Below are positions 16,053 to 25,067 of a stretch of DNA of 64,000 bases, piece after piece. Below the pieces are notes generated by a model. The model did not search any database, was not told the origin of the DNA, and worked only from the letters and a program-made list of their open reading frames with translations. The first letter of the stretch is position 1. Every line of letters begins with the position of its first letter. Both the position numbers and the translations under genes were made by a program. The DNA is from Bacteroidales bacterium (GTDB lineage: Bacteria; Bacteroidota; Bacteroidia; Bacteroidales; P3): assembly GCA_009785505.1 (NCBI GenBank), contig WQWA01000002.1, forward strand, positions 1 to 64,000. Reading direction: 5' to 3'.

Positions 16053-17132
16053 ATGCAAAAAGAATTTAAACTAATGAAAGGAAACGAAGCCGTTGCAGAA
16101 GCAGCGATTCGTGCGGGTTGCGACGGTTATTTCGGGTATCCGATTACTCCACAGTCGGAGATCATGGAATATCTGATGCTTGAACAACCCGAAAAACGTA
16201 CCGGAATGGTCGTACTTCAAGCGGAATCTGAGGTAGCGGCTATCAACATGGTTTACGGCGGTGCAGGTTGCGGAAAACGTGTGATGACCTCTTCGTCAAG
16301 TCCGGGAATTTCCCTGAAACAAGAAGGAATCTCGTACATGGCTGGTGCAGAACTGCCTTGTTTGCTCGTGAACATTGTTCGCGGCGGTCCGGGATTGGGA
16401 ACCATTCAGCCTTCGCAGCAAGATTATTTCCAATCTGTGAAAGGCGGCGGCCATGGCGATTACCGCGTAATCGTTCTCGCTCCGGCATCTGTTCAAGAAA
16501 TGGCGGATTTCGCAGTACTGGGCTTCGATTTGGCATTCAAATACCGAATACCTACATTGATTCTTTCGGACGGAATTATCGGTCAAATGATGGAAAAAGT
16601 GGTTCTTCCGGAACAGCGTCCGCGTTTTACCGAAGAAGAAATCCGTAAGAACACGCCTTGGGCAACCGTTGGAAAAACACCGGATCGTGAGCGGAATGTA
16701 ATCTCTTCGCTCAACTTGATTGCTTGCAACCAAGAAGCTCATGTAAACGACTTGAAGAAAAAATACGACACAATCGAAGAAAATGAAGTGCGTTACGAAA
16801 CCTATCAATGCGATGATGCGGAACACGTAATTATTGCTTACGGATCAAGTGCACGAATCAGCCGAAAAGCCGTTGATTTGCTGCGTGCAGAAGGCAGAAA
16901 AGTGGGCTTGCTTCGTCCGATTACGTTATTCCCGTTCCCGAAAAAACAAATTTCCGATTTAGTTGCAAAAAAAGTAAAAGGCTTTTTAACTGTGGAAATG
17001 AGTTTGGGACAGATGGTCGAAGATGTGAAATTAGTCGTAAATGGTCAAACCAAAGTAGAGCACTACGGACGTGTCGGTGGAAGTATTCCAACACCTGAAG
17101 AAGTTGCTGATGCTGTTAAATCAATCATGTAA
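16053..17132 (+). CDS. vorB: 2-oxoacid:ferredoxin oxidoreductase alpha subunit (VorB/KorA type)
   Basis: 359 residues. Pyrimidine-binding TPP domain with GCDGYFGYPITPQSEIMEYL at the start, then the MVLQAESEVAAINMVYGGAGCGKRVMTSSSSPG block, and a C-terminal transketolase-like domain (KKVKGFLTVEMSLGQMVEDV). Oxidatively decarboxylates a 2-oxoacid to acyl-CoA with ferredoxin as acceptor. Annotated in relatives as branched-chain (3-methyl-2-oxobutanoate) or 2-oxoglutarate oxidoreductase; sequence alone does not separate these. ATG 16053 chosen; the longer frame overlaps the delta gene. Confidence 0.88.
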   Translation: MQKEFKLMKGNEAVAEAAIRAGCDGYFGYPITPQSEIMEYLMLEQPEKRTGMVVLQAESEVAAINMVYGGAGCGKRVMTSSSSPGISLKQEGISYMAGAELPCLLVNIVRGGPGLGTIQPSQQDYFQSVKGGGHGDYRVIVLAPASVQEMADFAVLGFDLAFKYRIPTLILSDGIIGQMMEKVVLPEQRPRFTEEEIRKNTPWATVGKTPDRERNVISSLNLIACNQEAHVNDLKKKYDTIEENEVRYETYQCDDAEHVIIAYGSSARISRKAVDLLRAEGRKVGLLRPITLFPFPKKQISDLVAKKVKGFLTVEMSLGQMVEDVKLVVNGQTKVEHYGRVGGSIPTPEEVADAVKSIM

Positions 17133-17137
17133 GGAGG
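17131..17137 (+). promoter_or_regulatory. Unusually strong Shine-Dalgarno before the beta subunit
   Basis: AAGGAGG placed 6 bp before ATG 17144 and overlapping the alpha stop codon. Other genes here lack such a site, in keeping with weak Shine-Dalgarno use in Bacteroidetes. Confidence 0.7.
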
Positions 17138-17143
17138 TTTATT

Positions 17144-17914
17144 ATGTCAAGTATAGCAAAAAAAGAAAATTTGGTTTATCAAAGACCAGCTCTACGCACG
17201 GAAAAAGAATATAGTTTTTGTCCGGGTTGTGGACACGGAACCGTTCATAACATCATTTTGGAAGTCATCGAGGAAATGGGCTTGCAAGAAAAAGCTATCG
17301 GTATCACACCTGTAGGTTGTGCCGTTTTGGCTTACGAATTTATGAATATCGATATGCAGCAAGCTGCTCACGGACGTGCTCCTGCGTTGGCAACAGCCAT
17401 CAACCGCATGATGCCCGACAAGGCCGTATTTACATATCAAGGTGATGGTGATTTGGCTGCAATCGGTACAGCAGAAACCATTCACGCGTGTAACCGTGGC
17501 GAAAATATCGTAATCTTTTTCGTGAACAACGGAATTTATGGTATGACGGGCGGACAAATGGCTCCGACAACCCTGCCGGGAATGCCTTCATCCACATCTC
17601 CGTACGGACGTGATGTTGAAACTATGGGTGGACCTATGAAAATTACCGAAATGATTTCGCAATTAGATGGTGTTTACATGTCTACACGTCAAGCGGCACA
17701 CACGCCGGCTTATGTCCGCAAACTGAAAAAAGCAATTCGTCAAGCGTTCGAAAACCAACAAGCAAGAAAAGGTTTGTCGTTTGTCGAGATCGTCACGAAC
17801 TGTGCATCAGGTTGGAAAAAAACACCTACCGATGCTAACAAGTGGTTGGAGGAAAATATGTTTCCGGTGTATCCGCTTGGCGACATTAAAATTGATGGTA
17901 AATTAGTAAAATAA
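17144..17914 (+). CDS. 2-oxoacid:ferredoxin oxidoreductase beta subunit (TPP-binding)
   Basis: 256 residues. CPGCGHGTVHNI near the N-terminus and the TPP/Mg motif GDGDLAAIGTAETIHACNRGENIVIFFVNNGIYGMTGGQ (about residues 102-140) identify the pyrophosphate-binding subunit of KOR/VOR. Works with the neighbouring alpha, gamma and delta subunits. Preceded by a strong Shine-Dalgarno site; a palindromic element separates it from the gamma gene. Confidence 0.92.
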   Translation: MSSIAKKENLVYQRPALRTEKEYSFCPGCGHGTVHNIILEVIEEMGLQEKAIGITPVGCAVLAYEFMNIDMQQAAHGRAPALATAINRMMPDKAVFTYQGDGDLAAIGTAETIHACNRGENIVIFFVNNGIYGMTGGQMAPTTLPGMPSSTSPYGRDVETMGGPMKITEMISQLDGVYMSTRQAAHTPAYVRKLKKAIRQAFENQQARKGLSFVEIVTNCASGWKKTPTDANKWLEENMFPVYPLGDIKIDGKLVK

Positions 17915-17916
17915 TC

Positions 17917-17944
17917 GTAAGGGCGACCCTTGCGGCCGCCCAAC
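17917..17944 (+). repeat. Palindromic element between beta and gamma subunit genes
   Basis: GTAAGGGCGACCC TTGC GGCCGCCCAAC; same outer arms as the element in mutS2 with a different inner stem. Sits inside an operon. Confidence 0.85.
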
Positions 17945-17959
17945 AAAAAAATAAAAACA

Positions 17960-18511
17960 ATGACAGAAGAAATCATCATAGCAGGCTTCGGCGGTCAAGG
18001 TGTTTTGTCGATGGGCAAAATCTTGGCATATTCCGGAGTTATGGAAAACAAGGAGGTTACATGGATGCCTTCTTACGGTCCGGAAATGCGTGGCGGCACG
18101 GCAAACGTGTCGGTCATTATCAGTGACGAGCGCATTAGTTCGCCAATTATCAATACATTTGATACGGCGATAGTTCTTAATCAACCTTCGTTAGACAAGT
18201 TCGAAGAAGCCGTGAAACCGGGCGGATACTTGCTGTACGACCCTAACGGGGTTAACACCCCGCCCACTCGAAAAGATATCAACATCTATTCGATTGAAGC
18301 AGCGGCAAAAGCCAGTGAATTAGGATTGGCGAAAGTGTTCAACATGATTGTGTTGGGCGGATTTTTGAAGATCAAACCAATCGTTGGAAACGAATTTATC
18401 CGTAAAGGATTGGAAGCATCGTTGCCCGAACGCCACCACCACCTCATTCCGGAAAACGAAAAAGCCGTTGAAATCGGTAAGGAATTGGTAAAAGAGGTAC
18501 AAAAGGTGTAG
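17960..18511 (+). CDS. 2-oxoacid:ferredoxin oxidoreductase gamma subunit
   Basis: 183 residues. Starts with IIIAGFGGQGVLSMGKIL, the glycine-rich signature of the gamma domain, followed by MPSYGPEMRGGTANVSVIIS. Last gene of the delta-alpha-beta-gamma operon. ATG at 17960 is used; the frame extends 10 codons upstream through the palindromic element and that part (MRPPNKKIKT) is not conserved in type. A GC-rich palindrome (18247-18262) inside the gene encodes PNGVNTPP and may be another embedded element. Confidence 0.92.
   Translation: MTEEIIIAGFGGQGVLSMGKILAYSGVMENKEVTWMPSYGPEMRGGTANVSVIISDERISSPIINTFDTAIVLNQPSLDKFEEAVKPGGYLLYDPNGVNTPPTRKDINIYSIEAAAKASELGLAKVFNMIVLGGFLKIKPIVGNEFIRKGLEASLPERHHHLIPENEKAVEIGKELVKEVQKV
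18247..18262 (+). repeat. Possible embedded palindrome in the gamma subunit gene
   Basis: GGGGTTAACACCCCGC, encoding part of NGVNTPP. Resembles the core of the GTAGGGGCG elements but lacks their outer GTAG arm, so it may be chance or a decayed copy. Confidence 0.35.
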
Positions 18512-18522
18512 CAAAACGACCT

Positions 18523-18547
18523 GTAGGGGCGGGTTTTATACCCGCCC
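18523..18547 (+). repeat. Palindromic element after the oxidoreductase operon
   Basis: Arms GTAGGGGCGGG / CCCGCCC around TTTTATA; GTAGGGGCG family. Confidence 0.9.
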
Positions 18548-18602
18548 ATGCAAAAAACAATAGTTCTCTATTCATAATGTTGAACCCTAAATACAAATCA
18601 AA

Positions 18603-19073
18603 ATGAAAAAAGTAATCGTATTCTTATGTGTTGTCGCTATTGCTTTCACAGTAGCAGCATTTGCAACAAGGAGTGAAGGAGAAGCTCCGCAGCGCCCACA
18701 AAATTGTAGAGAGTGGCAAGCCGAAGGAAGTTGTCCGAAACCTGCTGATCCAAGACCTTGTGCAGAAATCATTGCAGTTGGAGAATGTCCAATGTTTGTA
18801 ATGGAAAGAGTAAGGCGTCCGCGAACTTGTGCAGAGTGGCAAGCCGAAGGAAGCTGTCCGAAACCTGCTGATCCAAGACCTTGTGCTGTAATTATTGAAG
18901 CAGGAGAATGTCCGGTGTTTTTGCCGGGAAGAGAGAGACGTCCAACGACTTGCAGAGAATGGCAAGCCGAAGGAAGCTGCCCAAAGCCTGCTGATCCAAG
19001 ACCTTGTGCTGTAATTATCTCAGCAGGAGAGTGCCCGGTGTTTTTGCCTCAAAGGGTCAGACGCACTGAGTAA
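18603..19073 (+). CDS. Exported Cys-repeat protein with three 41-residue tandem repeats (unknown family)
   Basis: 156 residues. N-terminal hydrophobic segment (MKKVIVFLCVVAIAFTVAAFA) acts as signal peptide or anchor. The rest is three tandem 41-residue units (DNA period exactly 123 bp: 18705, 18828, 18951), each with two copies of a motif C-x2-[W/I]-x4-G-x-C-P, for example CREWQAEGSCP then CAEIIAVGECP. Even Cys number (12) suggests disulfides outside the cytoplasm. The motif slightly recalls ShK-type and CCCH-type Cys spacings, but I do not recognise the family. The first 30 bases match the start of the gene at 19623, so these are paralogues. Near-identical repeats could change in number. Confidence 0.75.
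   Translation: MKKVIVFLCVVAIAFTVAAFATRSEGEAPQRPQNCREWQAEGSCPKPADPRPCAEIIAVGECPMFVMERVRRPRTCAEWQAEGSCPKPADPRPCAVIIEAGECPVFLPGRERRPTTCREWQAEGSCPKPADPRPCAVIISAGECPVFLPQRVRRTE
18705..19073 (+). repeat. Three 123-bp in-frame tandem repeats
   Basis: Units start at 18705, 18828 and 18951; each encodes 41 residues with four Cys. Units share runs such as TGGCAAGCCGAAGGAAG. Confidence 0.9.
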
Positions 19074-19082
19074 TAAAATGTG

Positions 19083-19109
19083 GTGGCGGGTTTCAAAACC
19101 TGCCGCCAC
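19083..19109 (+). repeat. Palindromic element between Cys-repeat genes
   Basis: Arms GTGGCGGGTTT / AACCTGCCGCCAC; hairpin just after the stop codon, could also act as terminator. Confidence 0.8.
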
Positions 19110-19206
19110 ACAATAGTTTGGTGCGGTATTAAACTTTTTACATTTTCAAACATCAAAGAGATAAAGGAGCCTAAAAGGCGAATTATTAATTTAAAATGAA
19201 TGAAAA

Positions 19207-19587
19207 ATGAAAAAGCTATTGGTACTTACAGCAGTATTTGCGCTATCTCTTGCTTTGATGGCACAACGTCCGGCTCAAGAGCAGCCAACAAGACCTGACT
19301 CAGAAAAAACATGTCGCGATTGGAAAGAAGCAGGAAAATGCCCTAGAGTAACAGAACGTACCTCTTGTCGCGAACTTATCGAGCAAGGAAGATGTCCTCT
19401 GCATAACGCTCGACAAGCAGCAGCTAATGCTGAGCCAAGAAGACAGTGTCCAAGATCACAGGGAGCAACGGCTTGTTGCGGAAGACACGGAGGAATCGGA
19501 AATACGGCGGAAGTTTCCGGAAGTGCTGAAAACACGACGGAAGAAGTACCAAGAAGAAGAGGAAGACGTGCCAACAGAGCACGTTAA
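19207..19587 (+). CDS. Exported Cys-repeat protein, second paralogue
   Basis: 126 residues. Signal peptide (MKKLLVLTAVFALSLALMAQ). Two copies of the C-x2-[W/L]-x4-G-x-C-P motif: CRDWKEAGKCP and CRELIEQGRCP, about 18 residues apart. These are followed by a region with CPRSQGATACCGRHGG and a basic tail (RRRGRRANRAR). Lies 133 bp after the first and 35 bp before the third Cys-repeat gene, so the three probably form one unit. Function unknown. Confidence 0.7.
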   Translation: MKKLLVLTAVFALSLALMAQRPAQEQPTRPDSEKTCRDWKEAGKCPRVTERTSCRELIEQGRCPLHNARQAAANAEPRRQCPRSQGATACCGRHGGIGNTAEVSGSAENTTEEVPRRRGRRANRAR

Positions 19588-19622
19588 AACCATTAATATT
19601 AACAACGAAAAAATCAAAAATC

Positions 19623-19928
19623 ATGAAAAAAGTAATCGTAATCGTATGTGCAGTTGTTATTGCCATTGTTGCAATAGTACTCGTAACAAACAGAAAATGC
19701 ACTGAAACTTGTGTAGTTGTAGTAGAAAGAACTTGTGTCGAATGGCAAGAACTAGGTGAATGTCCGCTACATTGGACTTGTGCAACATGGTTAGCCGATG
19801 GTACATGCCCGAGAGACATAGAGGGCGTACGCTGCGCACAGCTTATAGAAGAAGGCAGATGTCCGGTAAGATGGACTTGTACTCAACTTAAAGAGAAAGG
19901 TCTCTGTCCACTTGTACCCCAGTCGTAA
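19623..19928 (+). CDS. Membrane-anchored or exported Cys-repeat protein, third paralogue
   Basis: 101 residues. N-terminal hydrophobic helix (VIVIVCAVVIAIVAIVLV) without a clear cleavage site, so it may be an anchor. Then four copies of the motif: CVEWQELGECP, CATWLADGTCP, CAQLIEEGRCP, CTQLKEKGLCP. The 5' end is nearly identical in DNA to the gene at 18603 (ATGAAAAAAGTAATCGTA). Convergent with the M28 peptidase gene, 10 bp apart. Function unknown; with its neighbours it gives 12 motif copies in 1.3 kb. Confidence 0.7.
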   Translation: MKKVIVIVCAVVIAIVAIVLVTNRKCTETCVVVVERTCVEWQELGECPLHWTCATWLADGTCPRDIEGVRCAQLIEEGRCPVRWTCTQLKEKGLCPLVPQS

Positions 19929-19938
19929 GTAAGGTAGA

Positions 19939-22314
19939 CTATTCTTCGGTTTCAACCTCATCGCAATTCATACACTTCCGGCTTCTAACGCCGTAGGTTG
20001 TTTCCCATTTTCCCCACACATGGTTTTCGTTGCAAATCCATCGTGCAGATACTGTTATGTCGTGAGTGAAAGGAGATAGTTCTGTGAACCATGGCGATAC
20101 AAAAATGGGAGCTCTTACACCTATTTGTACCTCTCCGCCATAAACAGCTGCAGCATCCCAACCCAAGAAGGTAAACCCTTCTCTTGTTGGGTTCTCCGGA
20201 AAGTTCAAACCTTGTTCTGCAAGGCTCATGTTGGGCCATATAATGGTTCGGGTTGTTGAGCCTTGTCCGCCGTTCGCGTCAAAAATAACTGTTGAGACAG
20301 TTTCTTCCTGTGGAATGTAGGTTCCTGCAGCTATCGCAAAAGAAGACGCAGCTCCTATCCTGAAAATTATCTCCATACGGGTTTTGCAGTAATTGCGGTC
20401 GAAAATATCATCAACAACGTGGTATCTTGTTTCGAGTTGAGCGGCTACAGGCCAAACTTGACTACCCGGTACACCTGCCTGTCTCGGTAGATCGTGTGCA
20501 ATTCTAAAGGTGTGATTGGCATTAGGAATGCCATGACGGATACCAAAAGGCTCATGATCGCTGCCGCCGCCATTCGAAACCCTGATAGCCCAACCGTGTT
20601 GAGCCATTTGCTCTATGGTTGGTGATCGGTGTCCCGGTTTCGGCATCACAGGCCGTGGGTTTATTGCCGCATTTTGCACGGGATTTGCTTCATTAAAAGG
20701 AAGCACAGGTATGTTATAAAGCCTTTGAGCAGCTGCAATGGTATTAAGAGCTACAAGATCCATGATAGGGGCTGTGTGATTGTATCTATTGTAGCGTTGC
20801 CGCAAATCAATAGTCATACCTGAATTCCAAGTGTCGGAAGAAGCGATACAATCAAAATTATAGACGGCAACTATTCTACTGAGGCGCTCTGCATCAAAAC
20901 CTGTTGGAATATGAGCCCGCCACGGCTTATCACTTTCTACGATTGCATAAGTGCCGTTTATACCGTCTTCTTCGGCTCCGGCTCCTACAATCACAATTTC
21001 AGCTTTCAACAATCCTGCCCTTTGAATTTCCTTGTAAACGCGGGCCATTTCTGTTATGAGAGCCATGCCTGCAGCATTGTCGTTAGCACTGGGTGAAGCG
21101 GATACACCATCTATGTGGGCGATGAAAAGAATAATAGGAGCATCCGGATTTGGAACTGACGGAGGAATTGTAGCTACGACATTCCATGATGTGTCATACA
21201 CATCCAATATATAGGTTACTTTTGCACCATCGGTTAGGATTTCCGCATGAAAATCCGGAACGAAAGCATACGGAATTAAATCTGCCTCCGGTACTGCAAA
21301 TTCGCCGGTATCATAGATGGCATGATCAGTAAAAATAGGTCTGCTGATTCTGTGATTAATCGGCCATCCCGAGGCAGCTATTCTAACATCATCGGGATTT
21401 TCGCTGCGAAGAACCATGAGTTGATCACCGTTTTCCGGCATCCATCCTGTGGTGTTGACAGAAGAGTGAAGCCTCACATCCGGTTCGGGGACATTGAACA
21501 AAACAACTCGTGCACCGGCATGTAAGGCACGGTAATAAGCTTCTTGAACCATTGGCAAATGCAATGCATTTCGGTCTATTATGGTTCGAGGACGACCGCA
21601 AGTCACACATTTGTTATTAACAACCGGATTTGCCCGAGCTTCTTCGTTGATTTTTCTGCACTGATTTATCATGGGCAAATCAACCACAACGATGCTGTTC
21701 GGCGGCACTTGAGGGACAAACGTACCCCGACGACGTGGTTGAGTTCCAAGCCCTCTATCTGCATAATCCTGCAGGCGCCCATAACCAACGCGGACAATAG
21801 TTCCGGTGATTCCTTCAGATCCGGTTTTGGTTATACCGGGAGCATCTGCCGTGCCTGAACCGGTAGGACCGTGGAAAACGGAAAGACCTTTTCTTTCAAC
21901 AATTGCCGGAACATTATAAGTTGTGTTGCGAGGATCAAAATGATTATAGATAAAAAGAGAAGGCAGAAGTGCTTTTATAGGATCGGGCGTTAGATTATCC
22001 TCAGTAATACTAAGTATATTGCGGGGAAAAGGAAAAATTTGCACATCTTCAACGCCGTTGGCACGAATTCTCCTTGCCATTTCTTCTGCACCCCACCTTT
22101 CGCCGGGAGTTCCCCACATTCTTGGACCAACCACTTCGGACAAATAAAAGACAAAATCGTGAATACGCTGAAGGCTTCCACTATTGTCAATAATGTTGAG
22201 AATAATCGCATCGGAGGCAGCCGCATCGCTTGGTGGCGATAGTTGTGTTTGGGCATTAACTGTGCTTATGCATAGGGTGGTTATTGTGAGTGTTGAAATA
22301 ATTATTTTTTTCAT
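19939..22314 (-). CDS. Exported M28-family metallopeptidase with C-terminal InlB-type repeat
   Basis: 791 residues. Signal peptide (MKKIIISTLTITTLCISTVNA). The M28 zinc peptidase domain is around residues 380-660 with ligands visible in FIAHIDG (His400, Asp402), SANDNAAG (Asp412) and AGAEEDG (Glu448/Glu449), and a later NGGGSDHEPFG His. A PA-like insert may lie at ~130-350. Near the C-terminus is a Listeria-Bacteroides repeat (VIFDANGG ... GFTFLGWD) and then HVWGKWET with a CMNC pair. No T9SS sorting domain is seen. It lies 24 bp downstream of the S8 peptidase gene on the same strand, so the two form an operon of secreted peptidases. Confidence 0.85.
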   Translation of the reverse strand: MKKIIISTLTITTLCISTVNAQTQLSPPSDAAASDAIILNIIDNSGSLQRIHDFVFYLSEVVGPRMWGTPGERWGAEEMARRIRANGVEDVQIFPFPRNILSITEDNLTPDPIKALLPSLFIYNHFDPRNTTYNVPAIVERKGLSVFHGPTGSGTADAPGITKTGSEGITGTIVRVGYGRLQDYADRGLGTQPRRRGTFVPQVPPNSIVVVDLPMINQCRKINEEARANPVVNNKCVTCGRPRTIIDRNALHLPMVQEAYYRALHAGARVVLFNVPEPDVRLHSSVNTTGWMPENGDQLMVLRSENPDDVRIAASGWPINHRISRPIFTDHAIYDTGEFAVPEADLIPYAFVPDFHAEILTDGAKVTYILDVYDTSWNVVATIPPSVPNPDAPIILFIAHIDGVSASPSANDNAAGMALITEMARVYKEIQRAGLLKAEIVIVGAGAEEDGINGTYAIVESDKPWRAHIPTGFDAERLSRIVAVYNFDCIASSDTWNSGMTIDLRQRYNRYNHTAPIMDLVALNTIAAAQRLYNIPVLPFNEANPVQNAAINPRPVMPKPGHRSPTIEQMAQHGWAIRVSNGGGSDHEPFGIRHGIPNANHTFRIAHDLPRQAGVPGSQVWPVAAQLETRYHVVDDIFDRNYCKTRMEIIFRIGAASSFAIAAGTYIPQEETVSTVIFDANGGQGSTTRTIIWPNMSLAEQGLNFPENPTREGFTFLGWDAAAVYGGEVQIGVRAPIFVSPWFTELSPFTHDITVSARWICNENHVWGKWETTYGVRSRKCMNCDEVETEE

Positions 22315-22338
22315 GTATCAGACTATTTTACGGATTAT

Positions 22339-25035
22339 TTAATTTCGTTGTATGATAATTTGATGTTTTTCTATTTGTCCGTTATGTTCGATATGCAGAT
22401 AATATGTGCCTTCGGGAAGTCGCGATACATCGAACTGCACTTTGCCGGTTTGCGTTCGTTGTTGGCGGACTACGATACCATGAGCGTTGAGCAAACGGAT
22501 ATCAAAGATTTGCTCCGAAGTGGTTCGTGCTTCGAAAACATCGGTTTCTCGCCGGGTGAGATCTATGATTAACACATCGTCAACCGGGTTGGGTGAAAAA
22601 ATAAAAGGGGAGCACCAAGGACAACCACTTCCATCGCAAACAATACACCCATGATTTGAACCTCCGCAATTACCGGGCCACCAAACACTGCGTGGCACAA
22701 CTTGAACCAAAAATCGATCAACCAAACTTTCTCCACAAGCATCCGTAACTTTTAATTCAATTCTATATTGTCCCGGATGAGAAAAACCAAATGGCGTAAA
22801 TTCAGTATTCCAACCCGAAAACATCATGAATGGAAGTTGAGAAGTGCTGCGAGTAACTGACCATGTATATTGTGATGGAAAATTTCCGATGGGAGGTCTC
22901 GCCCGCAAATAGTAGCATTCCCCCACTTCGGCGTGAAATACCTGACAGTGGCATGTATGTTCGAAAATAAATCCGTTGGTTGCAACGTCCGGGCGGATTT
23001 GGATGCGCTGTGAAATTACACGGTAAAAAGTTTCGCCAAAATGAAGCGTGCAATAAATAGTGGCAAATATGGGTGCAAGTGTTGTTGTAACATTTGCCGG
23101 ACGTTCGAAAGTTACTCCATGCAAACCGCTACCGGGCCTCAATGTGAGTGCTCCATCGCTACTCCATACAGCACGCGTAGCACCCGAAGGAAGGTTTGAC
23201 AAGGTAAAAGAGGATTGGCAAGATGTTTGACCGATGATGTTTGGACCGGAGATAGCAGTATTCCAGTTGCAAGCCCGAATGGATTTAGTAACAGGAATTC
23301 CATTAACCATTGTGGAGAGGGTACCGGTCTGTCCGGTTAAGTTTATCGCTCTAACTACGGCGGTAGTACTATTCTGATAAGGGATTTCAAACCCTGCGGT
23401 TACCATCCAAGGCGATGAAATAGGAAAATTTGTGGTAAATGTACCTGTTGCACAAACAGTTGTTTCGCCGTCTATTCTCGGAACAGCTCTCACTGCCGCA
23501 TAAGCATCTACAAGACCATGCCCAACATATCGATTCCATGTCCCGTTTGGGCGATTTGGGTGATAGGAATAAATGTACAAATCCGGCCTCACTCTTTGTG
23601 CTGTTCTTTCTATTATGTCCCGCACTTGTCTTTGCGTAAGATTTGGGTTTACTGAAAGTATCAAAGCTGCGACACCGGCTACGTGTGGAGCAGCCATTGA
23701 TGTTGCTGCACAGTTGAAGAAATCAACTTCATTATTGTTGAAAGTTGATAATATATTTTCTCCGGGCGCAACAACATCTAACTGATGACCGACTCCGGAA
23801 AGTCCTGCTCTCTTGCCGGTATTATTGACAGCTCCAACAACTAAAATTTCATCATGAAAGCTTGCCGGATAATCTATCACACCAAAATTTCCGGCAGCAA
23901 ACACAACAACGGTACCTTTTCCACTTCTACCATATCTCAAAGCGCTATCAATGGCATTTTCCAAAATTGAACTATGTAGCGGATATATCAGCGCCCCTCC
24001 TTGATCCCCCCACGAATTATTGATAACATCTGCACCATTTCGCCATGCCCAACTGATACCACTTGCTAATTCTTCAGACTGGGTGGGGCTGGGATGCATA
24101 TCGTGACTAACTCTCATTATTCTTGATTCAGGTGCAACGCCTATTACTTGCAATCCATTATTTTTTATTGCTCCGATGATACCTGCAACAAATGTTCCGT
24201 GGTGATAGTATCGATTAAAAGCGCTTGGCGATGTTCCGCTTTGAGTGTTAAAATTTTGAGGATGAAAATTCGCTCTCAAATCATCATGATAAGGGTCTAT
24301 TCCTTCATCAATTACTGCGATATTAATATCAGCACCTCTCGTTATAGTCCATGCATTGCACATATTGATACCAACGCTTGTATTAGAAGTTGTATTTCTT
24401 AATCCCCACTGTTCCCCAAACCTCGGATCATTTGCGCAATTTGGTCTAAAATTGAACATAAAAGCAGGATCCACCTCTTCAAACAACCCGGTTCTGAAGA
24501 AATAATTTGTTGCTTCTATTGAATTACTGAAAGAGGAGCCCCTTACCGACAGTCTATACCATAAAGGCATATATGGAACTTGCCTAACGATTTGTACATT
24601 CTTTTGTTTTGCCACTCTCTCTAAAAGTGCGATATCCGCTACATTTTTCAATTGTATGTAAAAATAGCTAGATGTTCCTATCGGCTCAGCACCTTCACCT
24701 CGCTCAAAAAAAGGAAAAACATATCGAACATATTGGCTTTGCCTTAATGATTCTATGATGCTTGCATATTCGACTCTTTCAGATCTTGTTCCTAATCTCA
24801 GTCTTACGAGATCTCCAACAGATCGAACTTCATCTTGTTCCAAATTAAATTCTTGAAAGAGCTTGGTTGCATTTAGTGATCTGCTAAAATTTTCCGCCAC
24901 AATAAGGTTAACATAGTCTCTACTCACGGTCAAAGGTATCCTTTCACCTCGAAAATAATAGTAAAACTCTGTTTGAGCATTCAGGCCAATAAAAGATGAG
25001 GAAATTAATAATCCTAATAAAATGCTTTTTTTCAT
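22339..25035 (-). CDS. Exported subtilisin-like (S8) serine peptidase with type IX sorting domain
   Basis: 898 residues. Signal peptide (MKKSILLGLLISSSFIGLNA), a propeptide-like region to ~200, then the S8 domain with catalytic Asp243 (INIAVIDEG), His279 (YHHGTFVAG) and Ser446 (ATSMAAPHVAG). After it come Ig/PKD-like beta domains (about 520-800), a Cys/Gly-rich linker (CGGSNHGCIVCDGSGCPWC) and a C-terminal T9SS type A sorting domain (FSPNPVDDVLIIDL ... LPEGTYYLHIEHNGQIEKHQIIIQ). So it should cross the outer membrane by T9SS and be attached to the surface or released. Upstream gene of the M28 peptidase, 24 bp away; 32 bp after a lipoprotein gene. Confidence 0.92.
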   Translation of the reverse strand: MKKSILLGLLISSSFIGLNAQTEFYYYFRGERIPLTVSRDYVNLIVAENFSRSLNATKLFQEFNLEQDEVRSVGDLVRLRLGTRSERVEYASIIESLRQSQYVRYVFPFFERGEGAEPIGTSSYFYIQLKNVADIALLERVAKQKNVQIVRQVPYMPLWYRLSVRGSSFSNSIEATNYFFRTGLFEEVDPAFMFNFRPNCANDPRFGEQWGLRNTTSNTSVGINMCNAWTITRGADINIAVIDEGIDPYHDDLRANFHPQNFNTQSGTSPSAFNRYYHHGTFVAGIIGAIKNNGLQVIGVAPESRIMRVSHDMHPSPTQSEELASGISWAWRNGADVINNSWGDQGGALIYPLHSSILENAIDSALRYGRSGKGTVVVFAAGNFGVIDYPASFHDEILVVGAVNNTGKRAGLSGVGHQLDVVAPGENILSTFNNNEVDFFNCAATSMAAPHVAGVAALILSVNPNLTQRQVRDIIERTAQRVRPDLYIYSYHPNRPNGTWNRYVGHGLVDAYAAVRAVPRIDGETTVCATGTFTTNFPISSPWMVTAGFEIPYQNSTTAVVRAINLTGQTGTLSTMVNGIPVTKSIRACNWNTAISGPNIIGQTSCQSSFTLSNLPSGATRAVWSSDGALTLRPGSGLHGVTFERPANVTTTLAPIFATIYCTLHFGETFYRVISQRIQIRPDVATNGFIFEHTCHCQVFHAEVGECYYLRARPPIGNFPSQYTWSVTRSTSQLPFMMFSGWNTEFTPFGFSHPGQYRIELKVTDACGESLVDRFLVQVVPRSVWWPGNCGGSNHGCIVCDGSGCPWCSPFIFSPNPVDDVLIIDLTRRETDVFEARTTSEQIFDIRLLNAHGIVVRQQRTQTGKVQFDVSRLPEGTYYLHIEHNGQIEKHQIIIQRN

Positions 25036-25067
25036 AACGTAGATATTGTGTGGTTGCAGGCAAATAA

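Noticed and set aside
20629-22242. Several plus-strand frames of 60-100 codons opposite the M28 peptidase gene
   Set aside because: Shadow frames with no start signals or recognisable domains; the minus-strand gene has all M28 ligands.
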